From Tepidanaerobacter sp. EBM-38 (lineage in GTDB: Bacteria; Bacillota; Thermosediminibacteria; Thermosediminibacterales; Tepidanaerobacteraceae): 64,000 nt of DNA. Made by a program: the position numbers and the translations under genes. The DNA lies in the NCBI GenBank assembly GCA_001896545.1, contig MPOT01000096.1, positions 1 to 64,000 of the forward strand, in the 5' to 3' direction. The notes below the pieces were generated by a model. That model was not told the DNA's origin. It saw only the letters and a list, made by a program, of their open reading frames with translations, and searched no databases. Of the stretch, positions 1-9,610 are shown piece by piece (within the stretch, counting starts at the first letter, position 1; each line of letters opens with the position of its first letter).

Positions 1-107
1 AATTGCCCATTTTATTGTTTTTTTATGGGGTAAAATTATTTTTTGCATGCCATCAAACCATTATATAGTCTGGGCCTTGGAACAAAGCAATTAACTCATA
101 AAAATAA

Positions 108-152
108 AAACGCCGCCAATTAAGCAGGTTTCCTCCTCAACTGGCGGCAATC
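108..152 (-). terminator. intrinsic terminator after recombinase operon
   Basis: A 7-bp stem (GCCGCCA at 112-118 pairing with TGGCGGC at 142-148) is followed on the minus strand by TTTTTATTTTT. It lies just past the stop of the last recombinase gene at 164. The 23-nt loop is long and carries a GAGGAGG purine run, so termination may be partial. Confidence 0.6.
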
Positions 153-163
153 TTATTACAATC

Positions 164-1732
164 TTATAGATTCACTTCTATTTCTAACCCCGACTTAAAC
201 TCTACCACTAGCCTGTCATCATATACAATTGCTTTTTCAACAAGTTTTCTAACCAGTTTATCATCAAACTCCGTTATATCACCGGTTTGCGTGTTAAGAA
301 AGTCAGTCATTTCAGCTATCCGATCCCGCTTATCTTGACGGAGAGCGTTTCTTGAAAGGGTTTCTTGCTTTAAATCCCGTAGTCGGTAAATCTCATTGAC
401 AATATTATCGTATGCTTCCTTTGAATTTGCCAATTGGATCAACTCGGTTTGAAGTTCTTCCAGCCTTTTATCAATATCTGCTGTACTCTCATCCAAATCC
501 TCGCTTAATACGGTTTCAATATTCTTTTTCAGTATAGCGAGTAAAGAGTTTTTTCCGCTGACCGCTACATTGATGGCATCTACAATTTTCTCTTTAAGCG
601 TATCTTCAAGTATAGTGGAAGCGGTACAAAATAAACCGGTGTTTTCCAATCTGCTGACGCATCTCCATACGATTGATTTCTTTCCTCGGTTATTCCAATG
701 AACCCTTCGAAATATTTCATGACAGTTGCCGCAAAAGACCATCTGTGATAAAGGATGATTGTTGCTATAGTTTCTTTTCTTTCCATTCTTACTTATATGC
801 ACACATCTTCTTTTGACAAGCTGTTCCTGAACCTGCATAAAGATTTCACGCGGGATTATAGGCTCATGGCTGTTTTCTACATAGTATTGCGGAACAATAC
901 CGTTATTGGGTACCCTTTTCTTTGATAAAAAATCTACGGTATAGGTTTTCTGCAGCAGTGCATCACCGATATATTTTTCATTTCTCAAAATCTTGTTGAC
1001 TGTGCTGGTATGCCATCTGGGATTGCCTGCACCTGTCAGAATTCCGTCAGCCTCCAAACCTCTTGCTATCTGCAACATACTGGAACCTTCAAGGTATTCT
1101 CGGTAGATACGCTTAACAATTTCAGCTTCTTCAGGTACGATAACTAAGTTGCCATCCTTATCCTTTGTATAGCCAAGAAACCGGTTGTGATTGATATGGA
1201 TTTTTCCTTGCTGATATCGGTACTGAATACCCAGTTTTACATTCTGGCTTAACGATTGGCTTTCTTGCTGTGCCAAAGATGCCATAATGGTCAACAAGAT
1301 TTCTCCTTTGGTATCCAATGTGTTTATATTTTCCTTTTCAAAGTAAACCGGAATATTTTTTTCTTTAAGCTGCCTTATGTACTTTAGGCAGTCCAGCGTA
1401 TTTCTTGCAAACCGGCTGATAGATTTCGTAATTATCATATCGATTTTGCCCTGCATGCATTCTTCTATCATCCGGTTAAATTCTTCACGCTTTTTCGTGT
1501 TAGTTCCGGTAATACCTTCATCTGCAAATATACCGGCTAACTCCCATTCTGAATTGCTTTTGATGTAGTTTGTGTAGTGCTCAATCTGTGCTTCATAACT
1601 GGTTGCCTGCTCCTCGCTGTCCGTAGAAACACGACAGTAAGCTGCTACCCGAAGCTTAGGTAATTCCTCTGCATTTGCACTATTCCCAATTCGCTTACGG
1701 GCAGGAATTACCGTAACATTCCTGGTTATCAT
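164..1732 (-). CDS. large serine recombinase (third of triad)
   Basis: 522-aa site-specific recombinase, probably one of the prophage integrases. The N-terminal resolvase domain (about residues 28-175) has [10 protein letters not shown] with the nucleophile serine, and SRFARNT. A recombinase domain follows (about 190-300), then a zinc-ribbon region with CGNC and a distant cysteine pair (about 335-370), and a C-terminal coiled coil. Length and architecture match intact clostridial large serine integrases. The ATG at 1732 has GAGGTG seven bases upstream and overlaps the end of the preceding gene by 38 nt, so the three recombinase genes are translationally coupled. Confidence 0.93.
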   Translation of the reverse strand: MITRNVTVIPARKRIGNSANAEELPKLRVAAYCRVSTDSEEQATSYEAQIEHYTNYIKSNSEWELAGIFADEGITGTNTKKREEFNRMIEECMQGKIDMIITKSISRFARNTLDCLKYIRQLKEKNIPVYFEKENINTLDTKGEILLTIMASLAQQESQSLSQNVKLGIQYRYQQGKIHINHNRFLGYTKDKDGNLVIVPEEAEIVKRIYREYLEGSSMLQIARGLEADGILTGAGNPRWHTSTVNKILRNEKYIGDALLQKTYTVDFLSKKRVPNNGIVPQYYVENSHEPIIPREIFMQVQEQLVKRRCVHISKNGKKRNYSNNHPLSQMVFCGNCHEIFRRVHWNNRGKKSIVWRCVSRLENTGLFCTASTILEDTLKEKIVDAINVAVSGKNSLLAILKKNIETVLSEDLDESTADIDKRLEELQTELIQLANSKEAYDNIVNEIYRLRDLKQETLSRNALRQDKRDRIAEMTDFLNTQTGDITEFDDKLVRKLVEKAIVYDDRLVVEFKSGLEIEVNL

Positions 1733-2153
1733 CTAAAATCACCTCGCTCTTAATAAGACTATAAGCATACTCTGCCTGCTGAAATGGATCATCGTATAGA
1801 TTATCTGGCATTGAAGCATGAAACTTATAATTCAGGCATTTCTTTTCATTTCCTTTATGTTCATAAATCCTGCCAAGCGCCTCAGCTCGCCTGCGTCTTT
1901 CCAGTTGTGCTTTTTCGAATGTGTCCTTGCTGATAATTGGCGGATAGAATTTATCCTTAACATACCGTTTATCTGCCAGCATTCTTGCAACAGATGTGTG
2001 GTAACGCTTAATACCTGCTTTTTGTGCCGCTTTGCTTAAAGAAAGCCCGGAAAGATAAGCCTCAAATAGTTTCTCAATCTTAACTGCTTCCTCTTCATTA
2101 ACGACAGCCCTGCCGTTTTGAATGTTATATCCAAAAGGTATATGGCTCATCAT
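1695..2153 (-). CDS. small recombinase-domain protein lacking catalytic domain
   Basis: About 152 aa, starting at tandem ATGs (2153/2150) that overlap the stop of the upstream recombinase (ATGATGA). It keeps only a Recombinase-type DNA-binding segment ([34 protein letters not shown]) and has no resolvase domain with catalytic serine. A short non-catalytic member between two full recombinases is common in clostridial prophages, so this is more likely an accessory DNA-binding subunit than a decayed gene. A functional role is inferred from the conserved arrangement and intact overlaps. Confidence 0.75.
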   Translation of the reverse strand: MMSHIPFGYNIQNGRAVVNEEEAVKIEKLFEAYLSGLSLSKAAQKAGIKRYHTSVARMLADKRYVKDKFYPPIISKDTFEKAQLERRRRAEALGRIYEHKGNEKKCLNYKFHASMPDNLYDDPFQQAEYAYSLIKSEVILDDNQECYGNSCP

Positions 2154-3718
2154 TTCACCAGCCTTTCTCTTAAGTTCAACCCGCATTTCATTTTGAAACT
2201 TATTTCTTCTTGTGAAAACACAATGATTTCTTCAATAAAATCCTCAAATATTTTGCTATCGAATGCATCAATCTGCTTATCAGCTTTCGTTGCAAATTTA
2301 AGAAGCTTCTCAACCTCAACAAGGATAGTCTGACTCCCATCGATTGCGCGTTTTATGGCTTCTTTTTGTTCTTTTAATATGGCTGCTTCTTTGAGCAGCT
2401 CATTTTTCTGTGTATTAAAAAGAGCGGGTTCCAGGTATCCTTTGGCCATAAGTCCCATAATCACCTGAACTCGCTCTGTATTTTCTTTGATTTTTGTTTC
2501 CATCTCCTGAATCTTTGTTATGTTATCTGAGTAATTTGTCTTCTTTAAGCTTTGCAACAATGGCCTTAGAATGAACTTATGACCGAAAATAAGCTTATTA
2601 ATCATAACAACGAAGGCCTGATGGATCGCATCCTCTCTTATAAATTTCATGGAACAGCTTGATGCGTCCTTTATATGCTTTGTGCAGCACCAGGCAATAT
2701 ATTTACGGTCACCGCTGCCATGAATTCGACGCTTAAAACTGCTGCCACATTCTGCGCATTTGATTTTCCCAGAGAAAGGGTAGCGTTTTTGATACTTGCT
2801 GCTTCCCTTGATTATACCTTTTTCTTTTCCTCTTTGCCTTAAAATCTCTTGGGCAGCTTCAAATTCCTCATGGGATATAATGGCTTCATGATGATCTTTT
2901 ATCATGTATTGATCCTTTTCACCACGATTATAATGCCGCTTAAAATTCTCATCTGTATAGGTTTTTTGCAGAAGGACATCCCCGGTATATTTTTCATTGC
3001 TAAGGATACCGCGGATAGTGGTCGCTGTCCAATGTGAACCTCTCTTTGTTGGGATTTTATCCAAATTTAACCCATCTGCAATTTTCTGTGTGCCTTTACC
3101 AGCCAAAGCTTCGGAAAAAATCCGCTTTACGATTTCAGCCTGTTCTTTATTGATAAATAGCTTTCCATCCACATAATCGTAACCATAGGGAGGGTATGAA
3201 ATCTTGTATGTTCCGTTTTGAAACCTGCGCCTGATAGACCACTTACTATTTTCAGCAATGGATAATGATTCGTTTTCTGCAAGGCTGCTCAAAATTGTCA
3301 ACACCAATTCGCCTTCCATGCGCTGGGTGTTTATATTCTCTTTCTCGAAATAGATGAAAACACCGAGATCGGTAAGTTTTCTCACCATCTCAATACAGTC
3401 GGTTGTGTTTCTGGCAAATCTGCTGACTGACTTGGTTATAATAAAGTCAATTTTCTTGTTTTCACAATCTGCAAGCAGCCTTAAAAGTCCAGTCCGATTC
3501 TCCTTTTTTGTACCTGAAATGCCTTCATCATAGTAAATCCCTGCAAATTCCCAATCAGGATTTGCTCTTATATAAGATTCATAATGGTCTTTTTGTGCTT
3601 CCAGGCTTGCCATTTGCTCATCACTATCGGTTGAAACCCTGCAATAAGCTGCCACTCTTACCTTTGGTTTGAAATCTTGGAGAGCATTGTTTCCATCAAT
3701 CCTTGTTACCTTTCTCAC
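2150..3718 (-). CDS. large serine recombinase (first of triad)
   Basis: About 522 aa. Resolvase domain with [13 protein letters not shown] (catalytic serine) and SVSRFARNT, recombinase domain, zinc ribbon (CAECGSSF ... paired later cysteines), and a C-terminal coiled coil. The start chosen is GTG at 3718, with GGAGG eight bases upstream; the GTG at 3727 overlaps that ribosome site. It is paralogous to the recombinase ending at 164. Likely catalyses prophage integration or excision, alone or with its partners. Confidence 0.92.
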   Translation of the reverse strand: MRKVTRIDGNNALQDFKPKVRVAAYCRVSTDSDEQMASLEAQKDHYESYIRANPDWEFAGIYYDEGISGTKKENRTGLLRLLADCENKKIDFIITKSVSRFARNTTDCIEMVRKLTDLGVFIYFEKENINTQRMEGELVLTILSSLAENESLSIAENSKWSIRRRFQNGTYKISYPPYGYDYVDGKLFINKEQAEIVKRIFSEALAGKGTQKIADGLNLDKIPTKRGSHWTATTIRGILSNEKYTGDVLLQKTYTDENFKRHYNRGEKDQYMIKDHHEAIISHEEFEAAQEILRQRGKEKGIIKGSSKYQKRYPFSGKIKCAECGSSFKRRIHGSGDRKYIAWCCTKHIKDASSCSMKFIREDAIHQAFVVMINKLIFGHKFILRPLLQSLKKTNYSDNITKIQEMETKIKENTERVQVIMGLMAKGYLEPALFNTQKNELLKEAAILKEQKEAIKRAIDGSQTILVEVEKLLKFATKADKQIDAFDSKIFEDFIEEIIVFSQEEISFKMKCGLNLRERLVK

Positions 3719-3779
3719 TGTTTTCACCTCCTTTGGGTATGTGACATGTTACCTCTGTGTGCCGCTAATAGCAAGCTAA

Positions 3780-3998
3780 TTAGGCCATAAGCTGTGCATA
3801 CATCGGAGAGAAAGTTTTAAGATTTAACTTGTCGATTTTATGGAATTCTGCCTCTGAAATCAGTCCCGCTTTAAGCATCTTTTGCAGGATTTTATATGCC
3901 CGCCAGTAATCAACCTCTCTTTGAATTTCCTCCTGTGATATCTTTGTATAGTTCGTTTCCTGCGGGTTATATGGTATATGATTAGCCGCCTCTATCAT
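3780..3998 (-). CDS. small SHOCT-like protein
   Basis: 72-aa protein starting at ATG 3998 behind GGAGGTG. The middle reads as a short helical SHOCT-type motif (LKAGLISEAEFHKI), found in many small proteins of clostridial mobile elements next to serine recombinases. Molecular role unknown; position suggests a part in integration or excision. Confidence 0.65.
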   Translation of the reverse strand: MIEAANHIPYNPQETNYTKISQEEIQREVDYWRAYKILQKMLKAGLISEAEFHKIDKLNLKTFSPMYAQLMA

Positions 3999-4051
3999 CA
4001 AAGCACCTCCTATAAAAACTTAGGACAGCATTGTTTGGCTGTCCTTTATCG

Positions 4052-5056
4052 TTATTCCGGCAATTTCAGAACTTGTCCGGGGTAAATAGTATCTGAAATC
4101 AGGCCATTGAGTTTCTTAATCTCCGGAAATCTTGTTCCTCTACCGAGTTCTTTTTCCGCTATTCTCCATAAGGTATCGCCTTTTTGCACTGTATAGGTTC
4201 TATTGCCCTTGTTATCAGGAATGCTGTTTACAATTACAAGGTTTTCTTTTGCTACCCAAGTGTTTATGCCTGCAATTTCTTGACCGCCGGATTTCTTAAC
4301 CTTTTTGCCAAGCAATACACATTCTTTGCCGCCTTTTATGACCGGCTTGCCTTTGTATAAAGTCTGCGTAACCCTGTGGTAATAGTCATTTTTGACCCAC
4401 GATGGAATTGCCACACTGCCGGGGTAGTAGTTCTTTGCGCTGTCCTTAAACTCCACCAGGTCGCCGATTCCAATATCCGTATTGTTATCTGTGTTGTTCT
4501 CCAGCGCTTTTTTCACTGCTTTGCGGAAGGTGTCCATGCTCTCCCCATGCTTGGGGAACCAATGCATCACATCAGCATGGTTGCTGGCAATACCGAGCTT
4601 ATACCCTTCAGAGTGGCATATGATATCATTCTCGTTAAGGCCATACTCCCTGCAGAGCATAACACAGAGTTCGACAGCGTTCTGCCATGCTTTGCGGAAA
4701 TAATCTTCCTGCTTTGCTGCATCATAACCCACCATCACCGACCCGGATTTATATGAAAACCCGGCGGGTTCACAGATTTCAAAGCCAATATGGGTATTGT
4801 TGGCGGATCCTCCTGCATGCCAACCGCGATGATTCCAAGGCAGGTATTGCCAAACCTCTTTATCGTCCACAAAGGCGTGAACACAGACCTGCCTGTTTAT
4901 TTCGCCGGCCTTGTAAGATTTGTTCCAGCGAGAAAACCAGTCGGCCGCCATTACGCCCGGCACAGCCGTCGAATGTACCATGATTCCTTTAGGTGTGATT
5001 TTGCGGCCTGCTGTATAGCAATCGTTTCGCGTCATGTATTTAGTAAAAAGCTTCAT
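4052..5056 (-). CDS. N-acetylmuramoyl-L-alanine amidase endolysin with LysM
   Basis: 334 aa, prophage lysis enzyme cleaving the MurNAc-L-Ala bond of peptidoglycan. The amidase_2/PGRP domain (about 20-185) has the zinc-ligand pattern MVHST near residue 28, NHRGWHAGG and HSEGYKLG. An SH3-like linker follows and a C-terminal LysM (about 288-334, YTVQKGDTLWRIAEKELG). No signal peptide, so export depends on the adjacent holin. ATG with GGAGG; the start overlaps the holin stop (ATGA). Confidence 0.93.
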   Translation of the reverse strand: MKLFTKYMTRNDCYTAGRKITPKGIMVHSTAVPGVMAADWFSRWNKSYKAGEINRQVCVHAFVDDKEVWQYLPWNHRGWHAGGSANNTHIGFEICEPAGFSYKSGSVMVGYDAAKQEDYFRKAWQNAVELCVMLCREYGLNENDIICHSEGYKLGIASNHADVMHWFPKHGESMDTFRKAVKKALENNTDNNTDIGIGDLVEFKDSAKNYYPGSVAIPSWVKNDYYHRVTQTLYKGKPVIKGGKECVLLGKKVKKSGGQEIAGINTWVAKENLVIVNSIPDNKGNRTYTVQKGDTLWRIAEKELGRGTRFPEIKKLNGLISDTIYPGQVLKLPE

Positions 5057-5472
5057 TTCTTCCCATCCTCCTCATTTGAGCGGCCATGCAGTTGTTCCAG
5101 CGCGTTCTTCAGCTTTTCAGGAATGGGCAGTCCTATATGTGCTGCATTTTCAAGAATTGAAATGCCCTCGTTACTCAGGTAAAAGAAAATCACCGCTGTC
5201 CGGATTGCCCCGCCATTGCCTAGCACCTGGCTGTCGATTATGTGTCCCACACCCACAAGTACAAAAATAAGTACCTTCTTAAAGATGCCCTTGGCTCCGA
5301 CTTCACTCGAAAGCTTTTTGTCTACAATGGCACACATCACGCCGGTCACATAGTCAATGGCCACAAAAGCGATGAGTGCATATAAAAATCCATCCAGCCC
5401 TCCAAGAAACCAGCCAAGAAATCCACCAATAGCAGTAAAAACCGCCTGTACCCAGTTCCATACCGTTTTCAT
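5053..5472 (-). CDS. phage holin (toxin-secretion/lysis holin family)
   Basis: 139 aa small membrane protein with hydrophobic segments at about 11-45 and 65-110 and the family motif AIDYVTGVMCAIVDKKLSSEVGAKG, as in Gram-positive phage holins (holin_4 type). Forms the membrane lesions that release the endolysin encoded directly downstream with a 4-nt overlap. Confidence 0.9.
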   Translation of the reverse strand: MKTVWNWVQAVFTAIGGFLGWFLGGLDGFLYALIAFVAIDYVTGVMCAIVDKKLSSEVGAKGIFKKVLIFVLVGVGHIIDSQVLGNGGAIRTAVIFFYLSNEGISILENAAHIGLPIPEKLKNALEQLHGRSNEEDGKK

Positions 5473-5559
5473 TGTCTTAACCCTCCGTTCAACTTGAATT
5501 TTGCATATAAAAAAGCGCCCTGCCTTAAAGCAAAGCGCTGAATATATAAAACTTTTAAC

Positions 5560-8028
5560 CTACATTTGCTTCGGAAGCGCCTCCCACAGCCGCATATCCT
5601 CCTGCCCAAGCGACCAGATGGCTATACCTCGCAGTTTCCATCGATAAGCCGCTTCGTTTGCCCAGTAAACAAGGCTGTCCACATCCTGATAATACAGAAT
5701 AGAAAAACCATCTGCATCTCCGAGGAAGAGACGGGATATCCAGATATTGATGTCTTTCGGTATAATCTTTACTTCATAGTCATTACCGCAAGAAAGAGCC
5801 AAAAGTTGTGAGTGGAAGAAGTCATAGTCCATCGAAATGTCCTCACTGCGAGTTATCGATTCCTCCACATCGCTATTTACTGAAAACACCTGAAATTCAT
5901 CATCCCACGTGACACCAGTGCGAGCAAGCCTGCCAAAGCTGGTTATAGTTCCATCCGGGAGTTCCACATCAAAACGCTCGTATGGTTCATATACCCATGC
6001 ATCGCCCAGTCTCAGTAGCTCGCATACCGTCCGGTTGTCCGAGCAGTACCCTACATAACCACTACCACCGTTTACATTCACTGTGAAACGCAGGGTTGAA
6101 GCTGCACCTGAATATACTCTTACCTTATTGCCGCGTTTTCGCATTTCTATAGTATACATATTCGGATTAGCACGAAGATCGGCATCTGCAGTTTTTGAGA
6201 AACTGGTGGAATAGCTACCAAGCAAGGAATTACCTTGATAAAGCTCGACTCTTTGCGTGTCATAATTTAAGCAGCAGAAAATATCTCCAAGGAACACCCC
6301 AGCCCGTCCACTGCTATTTTGAGGGAAAGCCAGCCTTGCCCGGATATGAATATCGGAAAACCCGTCGTATTTCCATGCAAGTTTGCCATATCCCTCGAGC
6401 TGGGAATATGGGCGACTTTCTGTGCTGTCTGGATCTTGCCAAACATCCCATTCGCCATCCAGCACAGTCCAGTAATTTTCAGGCAGGATGTTCCTGTCCC
6501 GAAAATCCTCATACCAAATAAGCGCCGAGTCGGGTTTTCTTCGCAACATTTCAAATGTCAGTTTAAAACCTCGATCCGGCTCAACCATCACACCATTTAC
6601 ATCCTTGAACCGACGAGGAGAGAGCATAAAGCTGGCTTCACCGGCAAAGGGATACTCCGAAAATCCACTGCAAACCCTAAAACCGTAAAACTGGACTCCC
6701 GGCACACCACCGCTTATGCTGACAGCATGCGTTCCCTCTTGGAGAAATACACCTTTTGCAAGTGTCAACCAGCAAACTCTTCTCCAGTATGGCCACCATA
6801 AACGGTTCTCGCTGAAAGTCTTTGATTCACCATCAAGGGAAACGATAATCGCATTTTTGTCCCAGTAAGGAAAGCAAAGCTGTACTGCAATATCGTAATA
6901 TCCCGCTTCTGTTATCTCAAAACGGTACTCTGCTGACGCCTGGGCATCTCCAAGTGAGGCCATCTCATCAGTAATAATGACATTTCCTTCGTATTCATCC
7001 GGAACTCCGTTCCTGTCAATATAAATGGTTCCGAACTCCGCTTTCTGCTCCTTGCCATAGCTTGTCAAATATCTTCGCCTGTTATAAACCCCTTTTAGCA
7101 GCGGATATTCCCAGGATATAGCATCCCACCCTTCCATATAGTCATATACATGAGGAAGAGCCCAAGGTACTTTGTTATAGTCATCCCAGTAAGCCACAAT
7201 TGGAATAAACGGCTGGGGCGGTGCATCGCCTGTGAAATTGTAAACCCCAGTCATCCAGTATTTTGCCGCATAGTAGGTATTAGACACCCCTCGATAGGTT
7301 ATTCCAAGGTTTTCAGGTGTATCATGAATCCTCCAGTTCCAGCCATAAGCAGGCAACCCCATGAATATCTTATCGGGTGACATAACGGAAACAGCATAAT
7401 CATATATGCCCTCAAGCCAGTCACGAGGAGATACTGGGCCGGGAGCAGAGCCCGCCCATGCCATGCCATAGCTCATGATGGCGGCGGTATCGCAATAGTC
7501 GTTAAGATCGGCATAAACACACCAGTTTTCACCGCCCACCGAGCCTTGAACGCCGGTCATGCCAGGCAGGCAGATATTGACAAGCTTTGTTGCATCATAA
7601 GACTTAGCTGTATTGTATATATCCCTAAATAGTGCATTCGCCGCATCCTTGTTTTCATAACCGCCGCCGCGCTCAAGGTCAATATCTACCCCAGCGCACC
7701 ATGGATACTTGTTCATTATTCGGATGATTTCAGTGAGAAACTTATCCTTTGCACCGTTTTCGTTGTTGCGAAGTGCAGTAAAAATATTGGCTATTCCATG
7801 ATTCATAATTGTGAGTAGCCACTTAATATGAGGCCATTTCTGAATATACGGAAGCATGCTGCTGATGCTGGTACCGGTTTCAGTAATTGTGCCTGTTGCG
7901 TCAACCTCAAAAGTAAAAATGCCTACCGTATCAAAGCGGTCGCCGTAGTCTCTAAGTGCTTCATACATTCGGGCATTACCCATAAAACTCCACACCATGC
8001 ACCGCTTACCTTTTAAGAAATCCCTCAC
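5560..8028 (-). CDS. glycoside hydrolase family 18 tail protein
   Basis: 822 aa. The N-terminal GH18 barrel (about 1-330) has the catalytic signature as GVDIDLE (DxDxE) near residue 114 and the later IMSYGMAW and GLPAYGW strands. The middle (about 345-640) is beta-rich and looks like jelly-roll/carbohydrate-binding modules. The extreme C-terminus (GIAIWSLGQEDMRLWEAL) again resembles the last strand and helix of a GH18 barrel. It lies between tail and lysis genes, so it is probably a virion-associated glycan hydrolase acting at adsorption or DNA entry. GTG start overlaps the upstream stop. Confidence 0.85.
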   Translation of the reverse strand: MRDFLKGKRCMVWSFMGNARMYEALRDYGDRFDTVGIFTFEVDATGTITETGTSISSMLPYIQKWPHIKWLLTIMNHGIANIFTALRNNENGAKDKFLTEIIRIMNKYPWCAGVDIDLERGGGYENKDAANALFRDIYNTAKSYDATKLVNICLPGMTGVQGSVGGENWCVYADLNDYCDTAAIMSYGMAWAGSAPGPVSPRDWLEGIYDYAVSVMSPDKIFMGLPAYGWNWRIHDTPENLGITYRGVSNTYYAAKYWMTGVYNFTGDAPPQPFIPIVAYWDDYNKVPWALPHVYDYMEGWDAISWEYPLLKGVYNRRRYLTSYGKEQKAEFGTIYIDRNGVPDEYEGNVIITDEMASLGDAQASAEYRFEITEAGYYDIAVQLCFPYWDKNAIIVSLDGESKTFSENRLWWPYWRRVCWLTLAKGVFLQEGTHAVSISGGVPGVQFYGFRVCSGFSEYPFAGEASFMLSPRRFKDVNGVMVEPDRGFKLTFEMLRRKPDSALIWYEDFRDRNILPENYWTVLDGEWDVWQDPDSTESRPYSQLEGYGKLAWKYDGFSDIHIRARLAFPQNSSGRAGVFLGDIFCCLNYDTQRVELYQGNSLLGSYSTSFSKTADADLRANPNMYTIEMRKRGNKVRVYSGAASTLRFTVNVNGGSGYVGYCSDNRTVCELLRLGDAWVYEPYERFDVELPDGTITSFGRLARTGVTWDDEFQVFSVNSDVEESITRSEDISMDYDFFHSQLLALSCGNDYEVKIIPKDINIWISRLFLGDADGFSILYYQDVDSLVYWANEAAYRWKLRGIAIWSLGQEDMRLWEALPKQM

Positions 8029-8600
8029 AACCGATCACCGCCTTCTTGCATCTCCTGAAATTCAAAGAGCACCCGCGCCGATTTTCTCTCTTCCAGCTTC
8101 ACCATATGTTTGCTATCCCATGCCGCAGAGTATTGATAAAACCCATCCTTACGAGTGGGGCTTCCGTTTTTAAGGCATTGGCGGGTGGAAGCCTTGAGCG
8201 CCAGCTCATCGCCTGCGTTAACCGGGTCAAGAAACTTTACCTTATGCGCACCTACACCTTGGGATAGTTCAATACTCCCTGCGGCCATATCCTGTATAGG
8301 GTAGATATAACAGTCAAGACCAGCAGAAGTTTTGCCCAGGTTGAATAAAATTACAGTCTCTGCTGTCCGCACCACACCGTTATAATGCCGGGGCGGAACT
8401 GGCTGCCCGTTTTCCTGCATTTTCTTTAGCATTTTGCTTGTGTGGACGGTATAGCCTGTCAATTGATCTCCTTCCTGAAACTGCAAGTCGGTAAAATAGA
8501 TAATTCCGTTACAGTCGGAAATCTTGAGTGTCACAGTTATGCTCACCACATGATTATTGTTTTTTAATTGTATGGTTTCTGCAAACCTTGAAAACTTCAT
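8025..8600 (-). CDS. phage tail-region protein, paralogue of the 64-aa gene at 9611
   Basis: 191 aa from ATG 8600 (GGAGG eight bases upstream). The N-terminal part shares a motif of the form (D/N)C.G..YFTDL..Q.G with the product of 9611-9805. No enzyme motif seen. Probably a minor tail or baseplate component by position. Confidence 0.65.
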   Translation of the reverse strand: MKFSRFAETIQLKNNNHVVSITVTLKISDCNGIIYFTDLQFQEGDQLTGYTVHTSKMLKKMQENGQPVPPRHYNGVVRTAETVILFNLGKTSAGLDCYIYPIQDMAAGSIELSQGVGAHKVKFLDPVNAGDELALKASTRQCLKNGSPTRKDGFYQYSAAWDSKHMVKLEERKSARVLFEFQEMQEGGDRL

Positions 8601-8621
8601 AGTTTTTTCCTCCAAAACCAT

Positions 8622-8650
8622 TTGACAAACATAGGCATTAATGCTAAACT
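8622..8650 (+). promoter_or_regulatory. promoter of the erm cassette
   Basis: TTGACA (8622-8627), a 17-bp spacer and TAAACT (8645-8650). It faces away from the surrounding minus-strand late genes and gives erm its own transcript. Confidence 0.65.
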
Positions 8651-8687
8651 ATAATTTGATTTTATATTTGGAGGCTAGTATACACTT

Positions 8688-8717
8688 ATGTGTGGTATTT
8701 TTCGTATTCGTAAATAA
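8688..8717 (+). CDS. erm leader peptide (9 aa)
   Basis: Nine-codon ORF MCGIFRIRK with GGAGG at 8670-8674, followed by the erm gene 94 nt downstream. Arg-Ile-Arg matches the +X+ motif at which macrolide-bound ribosomes are known to stall, as in the ErmD leader (RLR). Downstream RNA can pair as 8770-8778 (CCTTTTTCG) with 8793-8801 (CGAAAGAGG, one mismatch), which hides the erm ribosome site. An alternative stem uses AAAGGTGC at 8716-8723 with GCACC at 8766-8770. This is the layout of drug-inducible translational attenuation. The spacer from GGAGG to ATG is 13 nt, rather long. Confidence 0.6.
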   Translation: MCGIFRIRK

Positions 8718-8811
8718 AGGTGCCCTGAACAAAAGATAGCTCAATAGCAGCGTCTTTGTTTTAGTGCACCCTTTTTCGATTAAAAAAAAAACCGAAAGAG
8801 GTGTATTTTTT

Positions 8812-9597
8812 ATGCCCCAAAATAGAAAAAAAGGGACAACTCCGCCCATTTGGGTATCTCAAAACTTTTTGACAAGTTACAAAATCATCAACAGAATTAT
8901 TCGCAGAACAACCCTTAACAAGGATGATCATGTGATTGAAATTGGCCCGGGAAAGGGTCATATAACAGGCATCTTGATTCAAAAATGCCGAAAAGTCTCG
9001 GCAATCGAAATTGACGGCCGTTTATATAATAGATTGACAGCAAAATTCAAGGACGTCAAAAATATCCGTATATATCATCAGGATTTTATGAAGTGGAAGC
9101 TTCCTCAATCCGAAGATTATAAGGTTTTTTCAAACATTCCCTTTTGCTTCACTACGGATATTATGCGAAAACTCACGGAGTGCAAAAACGCACCTTCTGA
9201 AGCATGGCTTACCATGGAAAAAGGCGCAGCCAAGCGTTTCATGGGTAAGCCTTCAGAATCATTGCGTTCACTGCTTATAAAGCCCAGATTTGATTTGGAT
9301 ATTGCTTACTATTTCAGCAGGGAAGATTTTCATCCCAAACCGGGCGTTGATGTAGTACTTCTTCATCTTAAGAAAAAGAGCCCGCCGGATATCCCCGCAA
9401 ACCAGTGGTTTGCCTATGAACAATTTGTTTCAAAGGCACTAAAATATGGATTCCGCAGTCTTTTTACAAGCAAGCAGTTATCTAGGGCATTCCGTCAGGC
9501 TGGTGTGCAAAACAATATCACCCCTGCAGAGATTCTTTATGTTCAATGGCTTTGCCTTTTCCGATGCTACTGGGAGCATGTGCTAGGCAGAAAATGA
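8812..9597 (+). CDS. erm: 23S rRNA (adenine-N6)-methyltransferase, Erm family
   Basis: 261 aa from ATG 8812 (AAGAGG ten bases upstream; an upstream in-frame GTG at 8764 lies inside the attenuator). Rossmann methyltransferase: QNFLTS near residue 17, SAM motif I EIGPGKGH (43-50), acidic AIEID, and target-base motif NIPF (108-111). Erm enzymes dimethylate A2058 and give macrolide-lincosamide-streptogramin B resistance. A KsgA-type housekeeping role is less likely given length, leader and prophage location. It is a plus-strand cargo gene inside minus-strand tail genes. Confidence 0.88.
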   Translation: MPQNRKKGTTPPIWVSQNFLTSYKIINRIIRRTTLNKDDHVIEIGPGKGHITGILIQKCRKVSAIEIDGRLYNRLTAKFKDVKNIRIYHQDFMKWKLPQSEDYKVFSNIPFCFTTDIMRKLTECKNAPSEAWLTMEKGAAKRFMGKPSESLRSLLIKPRFDLDIAYYFSREDFHPKPGVDVVLLHLKKKSPPDIPANQWFAYEQFVSKALKYGFRSLFTSKQLSRAFRQAGVQNNITPAEILYVQWLCLFRCYWEHVLGRK

Positions 9598-9610
9598 TTT
9601 GAGTGGCTCA

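Noticed and set aside
3743-3753. GACATGTTACC direct repeat with 46029-46039 as attL/attR
   Set aside because: Only 11 bp, flanks do not match, and it would leave the recombinases outside the element; kept only as a weak note.
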